A stretch of 64,000 nt of DNA from Alteromonas sp. C1M14 (GTDB lineage Bacteria; Pseudomonadota; Gammaproteobacteria; Enterobacterales; Alteromonadaceae): positions 1-64,000 of the forward strand of contig NZ_JAHKQF010000013.1 of NCBI RefSeq assembly GCF_018860965.1, read 5' to 3'. Position numbers and translations under genes: made by a program. Of this stretch, positions 7,280-14,935 are shown piece after piece. Every line of letters starts with the position of its first letter. Within the stretch, counting starts at the first letter, position 1. Under the pieces are notes generated by a model that saw nothing but the letters and a program-made list of their open reading frames with translations, was not told the origin of the DNA and ran no database searches.

Positions 7280-7426
7280 ATATGCACACAACAATCACGC
7301 CAAGATAGTTTTTAAATGTTAATTCAATATAAATGTCCGATGAGCTGTCTAATTTGTTAGTTTAGCGGTTGAACAAAACCCGTGGTCGCCCCCCTAAAAG
7401 GGATAAACATAAAAATAGCGACAACA

Positions 7427-8938
7427 ATGACAATATCGACTTTAGAAAACCCAACTCCTCTTACTTCTCAGCAAAAAGAATCACGCCGCCGTAGAGCTTT
7501 TATTACCTTATTTATGATCGAAATGTGGGAACGTTTTGGTTATTACGGCATGCAAGTTTTACTTGTGGTGTTTGCCATTCATTACCTTGGGTTTGACGAT
7601 TCACGCGCAAACTTAACTTGGGGTGCGCTTGCGGCAATGATTTACACAACCCCCATTTTAGGCGGTTGGATTGGCGACAAATACTTAGGGGCTCGCCGTA
7701 CAACCTTACTTGGTTCCACTGTTTTGGCTATTGGTTATGGCATGTTATCCGTGCCTTGGGATCAGATAACCAGTGGAAACAGCCACGATTTGGTCTTTTT
7801 ATCTTTGGGTGTAATTGCGGTAGGAAATGGGCTATTTAAAGCCAATCCAAACAATTTAGTGGCGAAGCTCTATGAAGATGATGAATCCCGCTTAGATGGT
7901 GCATTCACAATGTACTATATGTCTATCAATTTAGGTGGGTTTCTCTCTCAAGCGTTAACGCCAATTGTGCGCGTAGAATTTGGTTGGCACTGGGCATTTT
8001 TATGTTGTGCTTTGGGGCTTATTTTTGGAATTGCCCAATTTGTTGTGCAAGGTAAGCACCTCAAACAGGTTGGTACAGCGCCCGATTTAAAACCGATAAA
8101 GTGGCAACGTGTGGGGCTGGTCGTCATTGGTTCGGTGGTATTAGCCATTGTGATTGGGCAAATTGTTGAGCATGTTTCACTGGCGCAAACCATTGTTCAA
8201 CTAACGGCTGTGGCCTTAGCGCTCTTTTTTGTGGTGTTGGTTGTACGCGCTAAATCAAGTGAACGCAGCGGATTGATTGCCATGGTTATTCTTACTTTGC
8301 AAACCATACTTTTCTTTGTGTTTTATCAGCAAATGTCCACATCGTTAACGCTCTTTGCCATGTACAACGTGCAGCTTAATGTATGGGGCTTTAGTATTCC
8401 GCCTGAACAATTCCAAGTTCTCAATCCGTTTTGGATTGCGGTAATGAGCCCTATATTCGCATGGCTTTATGCATCCCTCGGCTCAAAAGATAAAGATCCG
8501 TCATTGGCTGGAAAATATGCTTTGGGGTTTGTATTACTCGCTGTTGGTTTTTTGTTGTACGGGTTTAGTGGCAATTTTGCTGATGCAAACGGGCTCGTAT
8601 CACCTTTATGGATGGTTGCCGGCTATTTCTTCCAATCAGTCGGAGAGTTGATTATCTCTGGGTTAGGTTTGGGCATGGTGGCTCGTTATGTGGTGCCCTC
8701 ACTACGAGGATTGATGATGGGGGCCTGGCTATTGGCTACTGGCCTTTCACAGTACCTAGGAAGCTACGTAGCGAATTTTGCAAGTGCCCCCCAAGGAATT
8801 GATGATGCGTTAGAAACCTTACCGCTCTATACCCATTTATTTTATCAACTCGGTTATGTTGCTATTGGGGGGGCGGTTATCGCGGCTTTGTTAGTTCCTT
8901 ACCTGAACAAGCTTGATGCTCAAAGCAAGGAAACATAA
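7427..8938 (+). CDS. proton-dependent oligopeptide (POT family) transporter
   Basis: A 503-residue inner-membrane transporter with about 14 hydrophobic segments. FITLFMIEMWERFGYYGMQ near the N-terminus is the E-x-x-E-R-F-x-Y-Y-G motif of POT (PTR2) symporters, which import di- and tripeptides with protons. GGWIGDKYLGARRTTLLGS near 80-98 is the following conserved loop. I chose ATG 7427 over a GTG at 7382 because family proteins begin about 30 residues before the motif; neither start has a strong ribosome site. The stop codon overlaps the R'' core of an attC, as in the small cassettes, so the gene may have entered as an unusually large cassette. Confidence 0.88.
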   Translation: MTISTLENPTPLTSQQKESRRRRAFITLFMIEMWERFGYYGMQVLLVVFAIHYLGFDDSRANLTWGALAAMIYTTPILGGWIGDKYLGARRTTLLGSTVLAIGYGMLSVPWDQITSGNSHDLVFLSLGVIAVGNGLFKANPNNLVAKLYEDDESRLDGAFTMYYMSINLGGFLSQALTPIVRVEFGWHWAFLCCALGLIFGIAQFVVQGKHLKQVGTAPDLKPIKWQRVGLVVIGSVVLAIVIGQIVEHVSLAQTIVQLTAVALALFFVVLVVRAKSSERSGLIAMVILTLQTILFFVFYQQMSTSLTLFAMYNVQLNVWGFSIPPEQFQVLNPFWIAVMSPIFAWLYASLGSKDKDPSLAGKYALGFVLLAVGFLLYGFSGNFADANGLVSPLWMVAGYFFQSVGELIISGLGLGMVARYVVPSLRGLMMGAWLLATGLSQYLGSYVANFASAPQGIDDALETLPLYTHLFYQLGYVAIGGAVIAALLVPYLNKLDAQSKET

Positions 8939-9023
8939 CGTTGTACAAACCCGCCGCGAGGGTGACTGGGGCTAAAACACAATGGCTCTTCGCCATTTTA
9001 TGCCCCTTATGTAAAAGTCATGC
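8933..9023 (+). repeat. attC site 9 after the peptide transporter (91 bp)
   Basis: R'' ACATAAC (8933-8939) overlaps the transporter stop codon. The arm has GGGGC...ATGGC-tctt-GCCAT...GCCCC and the family tail CCCCTTATGTAAAAGT. R' reads GTCATGC (9017-9023), with C in place of the second T of GTT, so it may no longer recombine. Confidence 0.8.
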
Positions 9024-9196
9024 TTTCAGCAGGCATTGTGATTCGAAAAGCGGTGAGTAACGATGCTACCTCTATTGCTGAAATATATAATTATTATATT
9101 TCAAATACGGTTGTAACATTCGAAACAGAAATTATACGTTCTGAAGATATTCTAAGTCGTATATCTAAAGTTCAATCCGATAATTTACTCTGGTAA
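9020..9196 (+). pseudogene. truncated GNAT acetyltransferase gene at the array end
   Basis: The frame starts within the R' core and reads IRKAVSNDATSIAEIYNYYI then SNTVVTFETE, the N-terminus of phosphinothricin-type GNAT N-acetyltransferases. After 58 residues (ending DNLLW) it stops, where family members continue for about 110 more with the acetyl-CoA site. The break falls at the 3' end of the minus-strand cupin gene (12-base overlap), so this is where cassette DNA meets the chromosome. It has no expected function. Confidence 0.75.
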
Positions 9197-10144
9197 CTCA
9201 ACATGATCGTCTGGCACAAATGCCGGTGTCACCACGGCGTAAAACACCAGATCGCTGTGCGCTTTAAAACGGTATTTCACCTTAGGTGGTAGCAACACAA
9301 CGGCATTGGGTTCCAAATTATGTGTCTGCTCAGCCACGGTAAGTTCGCCACTACCGCTAACCACAATAACAACTTCAGTGTTTGCTTTATTGTAACTAAG
9401 TGGCAGTTGCTCACCGGCCTGCATGGTCACTTTAGCAACACTGGTGTCGGCATTAATTACCGGCCCGTTAAGACCAATAATTTCTTCGATATTGATCGGG
9501 GGAGCAGAGTTTGCCATAGGGTTAGCCTGGGTTAGATGGTTATCTTCGTCGGGGCGGGTAAGAGCGATAATGCGTTTGGCCTGCTGCGGATAGGCTTTTA
9601 GTAATGTTGTGCGTATTCCTGCCTCGTAATCTTGATATTCAAACCCCGGTGCCATGCTCGAACCAAAAAAGGTGTAATCGGCGGCAGCATTATCAATGAG
9701 TTTTGCGCCCATCCACACCCCTCGCGGCACAAGTATTTGTGGCTCCTGACCCGCTGCAATGTCATTTCCTAGTATTCGTATTTCATCGTGACCGTCAGGG
9801 AAAAGCATGAGCATTTCAGCGGGAGACCCGCCGTAAAAATGCCAAATTTCATCAGTATTGAGCCGATGCAGCGCAGAAAAGTCTTCATCAGTCATAAGTG
9901 ATAAAATTGCGGTATAGGCATAACGAGGGCTCTCGTATCGGCTGGCAATAGGGCCTTCTATAACTTCGTTACTTTTCGCTGATTGCACAAACCATGGGCC
10001 TTCATGGGGAATATGCTGCATGTTGAAATGCTGAATAATTTGCTGAGCCTCAGCGGAAAGTTCACTGCTTTGGGCGCCTATGGCTGGCGTACCCATCGAA
10101 ATAGCTAGCGTAAAGGCTGTGGCTGCCACACCAAGCTTGTTCAT
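9185..10144 (-). CDS. exported two-domain cupin protein (cupin_5 plus cupin_2)
   Basis: A 319-residue protein with a signal peptide (cleavage near IGA-QS, residue 24). The first half has R-Y-A-Y-T-A-I and FSALHRLNTDEIWHFYGG (about 90-107), the hallmark of the cupin_5/DUF985 family. The second half has a further cupin barrel with VVIVVSGSGELTV (about 264-276). Metal or ligand is unknown. It is divergent from the LysR-type gene with 94 bases between, so that regulator probably controls it. The far 3' end overlaps the truncated GNAT frame; whether the last residues are native or replaced by the junction cannot be told without homologues. Confidence 0.75.
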   Translation of the reverse strand: MNKLGVAATAFTLAISMGTPAIGAQSSELSAEAQQIIQHFNMQHIPHEGPWFVQSAKSNEVIEGPIASRYESPRYAYTAILSLMTDEDFSALHRLNTDEIWHFYGGSPAEMLMLFPDGHDEIRILGNDIAAGQEPQILVPRGVWMGAKLIDNAAADYTFFGSSMAPGFEYQDYEAGIRTTLLKAYPQQAKRIIALTRPDEDNHLTQANPMANSAPPINIEEIIGLNGPVINADTSVAKVTMQAGEQLPLSYNKANTEVVIVVSGSGELTVAEQTHNLEPNAVVLLPPKVKYRFKAHSDLVFYAVVTPAFVPDDHVELPE

Positions 10145-10238
10145 AACAACTCCATAAAAACGAATTAGTTAACCTGTTATATTAATCCCCATAATTGATT
10201 GCTAATATTGAAATTATTAAAAGTAATAGTTTTAATAT

Positions 10239-11168
10239 ATGAAATCGAATAATGTGGCATTGGCTCGACTGGATCTCAACCTTCTCCCCATACTGGACCA
10301 ATTGTTACGTACACAAAGTGTGGCTGAAACGGCGCAGATTCTGGCTTTAAGCTCTCCCACAGTAAGTAGGGCATTGGCGAAACTGCGGAATACCTTTCAT
10401 GATCAATTGTTGGTACGTTCTGGTCGTCATTTAGTGCGCACACCAAAAGCCGAAGCCTTGCAAGCCGATCTCAATACTCTGCTTGCGCTTGCAGAAGCAC
10501 TTACTTCTCATCAAACGCAGCACGATATGGCAACCAGCCAACGGGTTTTTAAAATTCGTTGTGATGGAACGCTAGCGGGTATTGTCAGCCGTAAGCTTAT
10601 TCCTCTTATACAGCAGCAGGCACCACAGGCAGGTTTACATTTTATTGGCGAGTCTCCAAGGGGAGATTTTCGCGATGACGATGTTGATTTAGAGCTAAGC
10701 GGGCGGCGTTCGTTTCCACCAGAAACCGTGGTTAAACAACTCGGCAAGGTGCCGTTAGTTGGGTTGGTAGCCAAGGGGCACAAATTACTTTCTGGCCCTG
10801 TTACCGAGCAGGCTATGATGGCTTACCCACATATTTTGGCTACTATTCAAACTCAGTTTTCTAAAGAATTGAATCTGGCGTTGGGGCGTTTTGGTTTGCA
10901 GCGTACCCATCAATTTATGGTACCAAGCTTTTTCTCAGCAGCACTAAGTGCTAGGGAATCCAATGGGATTGCCACTATGCCTGCAATCATTGCTGAGCCA
11001 TTGCATATTACCCTTGATATGGCACAACTTCGTTTACCTGACGCATGGCCGCAGGTTGAGGTGTTTTGTGCTTGGCATGTGAAATACAGGGATGATTTTG
11101 AACATCAATGGTTTCGGGCAGTGGTGGAAGATTGTATGAAAGATATTGCACAAGGTAGCTGGCAGTAA
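10239..11168 (+). CDS. LysR-family transcriptional regulator
   Basis: A 309-residue regulator. The N-terminal winged helix-turn-helix runs about 9-68 (LDLNLLPILDQLLRTQSVAE, then LSSPTVSRALAKLR as recognition helix), followed by a periplasmic-binding-protein-like effector domain. The start with LARLDLNLL resembles the NodD/LeuO-like subgroup. It faces away from the cupin gene across a 94-base AT-rich gap, the usual arrangement of a LysR regulator with its target. The effector is unknown. A hairpin at 11231-11259 separates it from msrA. Confidence 0.88.
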   Translation: MKSNNVALARLDLNLLPILDQLLRTQSVAETAQILALSSPTVSRALAKLRNTFHDQLLVRSGRHLVRTPKAEALQADLNTLLALAEALTSHQTQHDMATSQRVFKIRCDGTLAGIVSRKLIPLIQQQAPQAGLHFIGESPRGDFRDDDVDLELSGRRSFPPETVVKQLGKVPLVGLVAKGHKLLSGPVTEQAMMAYPHILATIQTQFSKELNLALGRFGLQRTHQFMVPSFFSAALSARESNGIATMPAIIAEPLHITLDMAQLRLPDAWPQVEVFCAWHVKYRDDFEHQWFRAVVEDCMKDIAQGSWQ

Positions 11169-11230
11169 TGAAAGGGAATCGCTGCCAAAACAACCGCGAA
11201 TTTCGTCTTTTACACTGTCAAAAGATGATG

Positions 11231-11259
11231 GCGAAGCCCTAAAACAAAAGCGGCTTCGC
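11231..11259. terminator. bidirectional stem-loop between lysR-type gene and msrA
   Basis: GCGAAGCC (11231-11238) and GGCTTCGC (11252-11259) form an 8-bp stem with a 13-base loop, located between the two converging genes. The following T-run is weak. Confidence 0.5.
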
Positions 11260-11270
11260 AACACATTTTA

Positions 11271-11858
11271 TTAATGGCTGGCTTGGTCGCCCCAAATTTG
11301 CTCTAAGCGCTGATCTCGGCCGCAGTTCCAGCGATAAAGTTTATAGCGAACCGGGCTCTTTTTATAAAAATCTTGATGGCCAATTTCATTGCCTTTTATG
11401 GGGTAAAATCGGCTGGCGTCTAGTATGGGAGTAACCACGGTTTGGTCGGGGAATTGTGCTTCAACGGCCGCTTTTGAGGCCATGGCGAGTTGGCGCTCTT
11501 CGTCATTGGCAACAAAAATAGCACTAAGATAGCTGCTGCCTTTATCGCAAAACTGGCCCTGAGCATCGAAGGGGTCAATGCTTACCCAATAGTGGTCAAG
11601 AATGTCCTGATAACTCAGTTTCGATTCGTCATAGGTAATTTTTACGGCTTCGTAATGGCCTTTGTGATTACCGTTATAGGTGGGGTTTCTTACTTTGCCA
11701 CCAGTAAACCCAGAAACAACGTCAGTAACGCCTTCGAGTTTTTCGAAGTCGGATTCCATACACCAAAAACAACCGCCGGCTAACACGGCCTCTTTTGCAT
11801 GGGTGGCAAAAGAGGTTATCGACATGCCAAGTAAAAATAAAGTTATTGCAGATTTCAT
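11271..11858 (-). CDS. msrA: peptide-methionine (S)-S-oxide reductase, exported
   Basis: A 195-residue MsrA that reduces the S form of methionine sulfoxide in proteins. GGCFWC (28-33) carries the catalytic cysteine, and the HKGHYEAVKITYD and DHYWVSIDPFDAQGQFCDKG blocks are conserved. The resolving cysteine is probably in the C-terminal WNCG. Residues 1-21 form a signal peptide (MKSAITLFLLGMSITSFATHA), so the enzyme acts in the periplasm, where its electrons would have to come from an exported thiol donor. The thioredoxin-like lipoprotein just upstream on the same strand is a candidate partner. Confidence 0.93.
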   Translation of the reverse strand: MKSAITLFLLGMSITSFATHAKEAVLAGGCFWCMESDFEKLEGVTDVVSGFTGGKVRNPTYNGNHKGHYEAVKITYDESKLSYQDILDHYWVSIDPFDAQGQFCDKGSSYLSAIFVANDEERQLAMASKAAVEAQFPDQTVVTPILDASRFYPIKGNEIGHQDFYKKSPVRYKLYRWNCGRDQRLEQIWGDQASH

Positions 11859-11992
11859 CTAAGTTCCTATTTTTCTATACCTGCCATATCTGTCAGGCCT
11901 ATAAAGTAAAAGAACGGGTAAACCGGCGGTATCTTTCATTTTTTTAGTGGCGATGGGTTTTTGTAGTGCGTATTTCTGTGTTGCAATAGCCG

Positions 11993-12499
11993 CTAAGGCG
12001 TTGTTTGCGCCGCTATGGCTTGTAAATCTTGTGAAATGGTCAGTGTGGGTTTTTCAATAACCCGGCCTAACTCTTTACCATCTTTTAATAAAACAAAGGT
12101 GGGGGTGTATTTAAGCTTATGGGAAAGAGCAATGCCTTGTGGATCACGTTTTTTACGATCTACCGCCACTAATTGAATATCTAAATTATCAAGGCCGCTG
12201 GCATCTAGGGTTTTAAGTAGGCGAGGTACTTCCCGTTCGCTGTCATGGCACCAAGTACCAAACAACACTACCAGTGAATATCCTTGTAAAGAGGCAACGG
12301 CAGCCACTTCTTTGTCGCTAGGGGAATAGGCGTTGTAATTGTTGGAAAACACAGGGTAGTGGGTGAGTAGCTGCTGTTGGCTTATTTCTCCTACTGCGTC
12401 GTCTGCGGCTTGTTGTTGGTTAGCGCGAGAGTAACTACAGGCGCTGACTATGGTTACCAACAACAAAATAACGCCAAGCATAGAGTAAGATTTTTGCAT
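11993..12499 (-). CDS. thioredoxin-like lipoprotein with a WCHDS active-site variant
   Basis: A 168-residue protein starting at 12499 (MQKSYSM); a longer frame from 12541 adds 14 residues ahead of the signal peptide. The lipobox is TIVSAC (cysteine near 21), so it is membrane-anchored. The thioredoxin-fold core has VVLFGTWCHDSEREVP where thioredoxins have WCGPC, so only one active-site cysteine is present. This argues against a normal dithiol reductase and for monothiol or binding activity. YTPTFVLLKDGKELGR supplies the cis-proline region. It may work with the exported MsrA encoded about 130 bases downstream. Confidence 0.75.
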   Translation of the reverse strand: MQKSYSMLGVILLLVTIVSACSYSRANQQQAADDAVGEISQQQLLTHYPVFSNNYNAYSPSDKEVAAVASLQGYSLVVLFGTWCHDSEREVPRLLKTLDASGLDNLDIQLVAVDRKKRDPQGIALSHKLKYTPTFVLLKDGKELGRVIEKPTLTISQDLQAIAAQTTP

Positions 12500-12652
12500 G
12501 AATGTATTCCAAATTGAAAAGTTGTGACGCTTGCACAGCAAGCGTCGAGAAACTGAATATCAGCTAGTGAACTAAGTTTATTTGTTTGTTTTTTAAACCG
12601 TTAGCCTTTGGCTATAAACGCGCAATATAGCCTACAACGTAAACGGCTAAGC

Positions 12653-14563
12653 CTACAACTTAAACTGGTTAACTTGGGAAGAAAGGCCCACGGCAAGTTC
12701 ATCTAACCGTTCACTTAATGTAACTAATGCGGCGGTTGCGCTTAACGTGCTATCGCCTGAAATACTAATTTCATTAATATTTCGGCTGATATCTTCCACC
12801 ACCGTTGCTTGTTCTTCTGTGGCGGTGGCTACCTGTGTATTCATGTTATTAATTAACATGATCTCTTCGTTAATTCTCACCAACAGATTATCTATATCAT
12901 CAGTGGCCGCCACCACCTTTTGAGTTTGGCTTTGACTGTCTAACATCTGATTGACGGCATCTTTAGAGTCATGTTGGAATTTATCAATTTTTACCTGAAT
13001 TTCATCGGTGGCCGCCGCTGCCCGTTGTGCAAGAGTGCGCACTTCATCAGCAACTACCGAGAAGCCTCTACCGTGCTCTCCCGCACGGGCAGCTTCAATG
13101 GCGGCATTGAGTGCAAGTAAATTGGTTTGTTCTGATATACCCCGAATCGCTTCTAAAATACCGCCAATGGCCGAGGTGTGATCGTCCAACGATTGAATAA
13201 CACCAGAAACCGTTTCGATTTGCTGATTTAAATGATTAATTGCCTGAACAGCATGCTCTGTTACCTGACGACCCTCTAACGAACTGGCGGCGGCCTGGTT
13301 TGCATTTTTTGCAGCTTGCGAGGCGGATTGTGCTACCTCTGAAACGGTACTGCCCATTTGGGTTAGCGCGGTAGCCACTTGCAAGGTTTGCTCTTGTTGC
13401 TGACTGGTTGAGTCTTTGGTGGTAAGGGATTGCTTCGCAACATCAGAGGCAGATAACTTTAGCGCTTCGCTACTTTGTGCCACTGACGATATGGTTTGGT
13501 GCAAGTGCCCGATAAAGTCGTTAAAGCCATCCACTAGTCTGGCGGTTTCTTTTTGCTCAGGCACATCAATTCGAGTACGTAAGTCGCCTTCGCCTTTACC
13601 TAATTTTTGGAATGTATCGGCTAACGACTCGATAGGCTTGGTTAATGATGCGGCCAACCAGATCCCAAGCACAGCGAACACGCCGGCTATAATTAATGCC
13701 CAAATAATGATTTGCTGGCTGCCTTCATTCAAAGAGGCATACAGTTCACGTTCTGGCACTTGCGCAACCACGTACCATCCCGCTTTTGCAACGTAGGTGC
13801 TGGCGTATAACATGTTACCGTCGTCTTGTTCATGGCTAGCCATGGCAAAATCTTGTTTACCTAGCAAAGCATTAGCCGCCTTGGAGCCGGTGATCGACGA
13901 CAAATGGGCGCTACCTAACAACGCGGTATTTGGGTGGGCAATGATGGTGCCTTTACCGTCTACGAGGTAAACAAAGCCGGTTTCAGCAATTTTCACATCG
14001 TTAATAATAGACAAGAGTTCGTCCACAGACTTAGCCACCCCTGACATACCGCGGCCATTAACCTGCTGAAAATTCGCAAACAAGCGATAGCCATGGCCAG
14101 GTTCGTTATACAAGCTTAGCGAAATAGGTTGGCCGCTGTCTTTATAGGCAAAAAACCATCCATCAAGGGCGTCGTTTTTAAGGGTTCTTAAAAAACCGTC
14201 TTGATTCCAGTATTTATAGGTTTTTTTGTCGACAAATGAGGCAACGGTAAGATCATTAAAAGCCACCAATTCTTTAAGGTAGTTAACCAGTTTTTGTTCA
14301 CCTTCGGCGTCGGTTCCTGCTTTCGACCAGTCCAAAATGTTGGGGTCCGATGCCACGCTATGGGCAACAGTCAGCATAACACTGGCTTCTCTGTCTACTT
14401 GGTTGCCGATTTGCTTAAGCAATGACGGTAATTGCAACTGCTCCATGTTGTCTTTAACAAGATCTCGGGCTATCCACTGACTAATAGAGCCAACCAGTAC
14501 AGCGGCAGCCAAAACAGCAACCATCAGCGCAATAATTATTTTTTGTTTAATACTGAGAGTCAT
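12653..14563 (-). CDS. methyl-accepting chemotaxis protein with dCache sensor
   Basis: A 636-residue chemoreceptor. Transmembrane helix 1 is at about 10-30, followed by a periplasmic double-Cache-like sensor (about 35-275, with [20 protein letters not shown] in the distal module), transmembrane helix 2 (283-305), a HAMP domain (306-360) and the signalling domain. The hairpin tip [21 protein letters not shown] with [15 protein letters not shown] is near 478-510. The dCache domain points to direct sensing of a small molecule such as an amino or organic acid; the ligand cannot be read from sequence. It signals through CheA/CheW, which are not in this window. Confidence 0.93.
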   Translation of the reverse strand: MTLSIKQKIIIALMVAVLAAAVLVGSISQWIARDLVKDNMEQLQLPSLLKQIGNQVDREASVMLTVAHSVASDPNILDWSKAGTDAEGEQKLVNYLKELVAFNDLTVASFVDKKTYKYWNQDGFLRTLKNDALDGWFFAYKDSGQPISLSLYNEPGHGYRLFANFQQVNGRGMSGVAKSVDELLSIINDVKIAETGFVYLVDGKGTIIAHPNTALLGSAHLSSITGSKAANALLGKQDFAMASHEQDDGNMLYASTYVAKAGWYVVAQVPERELYASLNEGSQQIIIWALIIAGVFAVLGIWLAASLTKPIESLADTFQKLGKGEGDLRTRIDVPEQKETARLVDGFNDFIGHLHQTISSVAQSSEALKLSASDVAKQSLTTKDSTSQQQEQTLQVATALTQMGSTVSEVAQSASQAAKNANQAAASSLEGRQVTEHAVQAINHLNQQIETVSGVIQSLDDHTSAIGGILEAIRGISEQTNLLALNAAIEAARAGEHGRGFSVVADEVRTLAQRAAAATDEIQVKIDKFQHDSKDAVNQMLDSQSQTQKVVAATDDIDNLLVRINEEIMLINNMNTQVATATEEQATVVEDISRNINEISISGDSTLSATAALVTLSERLDELAVGLSSQVNQFKL

Positions 14564-14935
14564 AACGTTCGACCACGTAAGTTAATTGTGTGAGTGTGAT
14601 ATTGCATTGCAGGCACAGCAACGTTCGATTTTAAATTGCACAACACCTAGGGTAGGTTGATTATCGTTATTCTACTAAGCGCAACACTATCCTGAGGTGG
14701 TACATCTTAACTATCGGCAAAATCTTAGTTTTTTTTATTTTTTTATTAAGTTTTGCAGCGATAATTAATAGTGGGACAACTTTGACTAAAAGGTCAAGAA
14801 AAAGCATAACATTTTACAGGAAGTTGCTTGCTACGGTAGTGAAAAACCACAAACAGGCACCAGCTTGTTATTCAGTAAAATCTAAAAAAATGCGCTGCAT
14901 ATAGCAGCGCACTGTAAGGGTTCTTACTTGTTCAA
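14564..14935. other. non-coding gap between chemoreceptor and TonB-dependent receptor
   Basis: This 372-base AT-rich stretch holds the chemoreceptor promoter region on its left side and the receptor terminator (14884-14911) on its right. I see no gene or structured RNA in it. Confidence 0.5.
14884..14911 (-). terminator. intrinsic terminator of the TonB-dependent receptor gene
   Basis: Stem TGCGCTGC/GCAGCGCA with a 5-base loop, followed on the minus strand by seven T (A-run at 14884-14890). It lies 25 bases after the stop codon. Confidence 0.85.

Larger units (their letters stand above)
1..9196 (+). mobile_element. distal part of a chromosomal integron gene-cassette array
   Basis: Ten short gene units are separated by imperfect inverted repeats with attC architecture (R'' ending in AAC, a long hairpin, R' beginning with GTT). 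For each unit, the six bases after the G^TT crossover point match the reverse complement of the R'' core at its far end: exact for the units starting at 17, 708, 1246, 4495 and 6319, one mismatch for those at 3396, 5227 and 5725. This is the signature of circular cassettes inserted one by one. The attC orientation puts attI and the integrase left of position 1; neither is in the window. The right end is eroded (truncated attC at 7040, zinc-ribbon remnant, truncated GNAT gene at 9020) and abuts ordinary chromosomal genes. Confidence 0.9.

Noticed and set aside
7286..7374. Possible attC between the zinc-ribbon remnant and the peptide transporter (ACACAAC ... GTTGAAC)
   Set aside because: The arms do not pair, the tail shared by the attC family is missing, and the R' does not match the R'' found after the transporter.
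1..9196. CRISPR array, because of repeated spaced palindromes
   Set aside because: The repeats differ in length and sequence, each follows a gene, and they have attC core logic; no cas genes are present.
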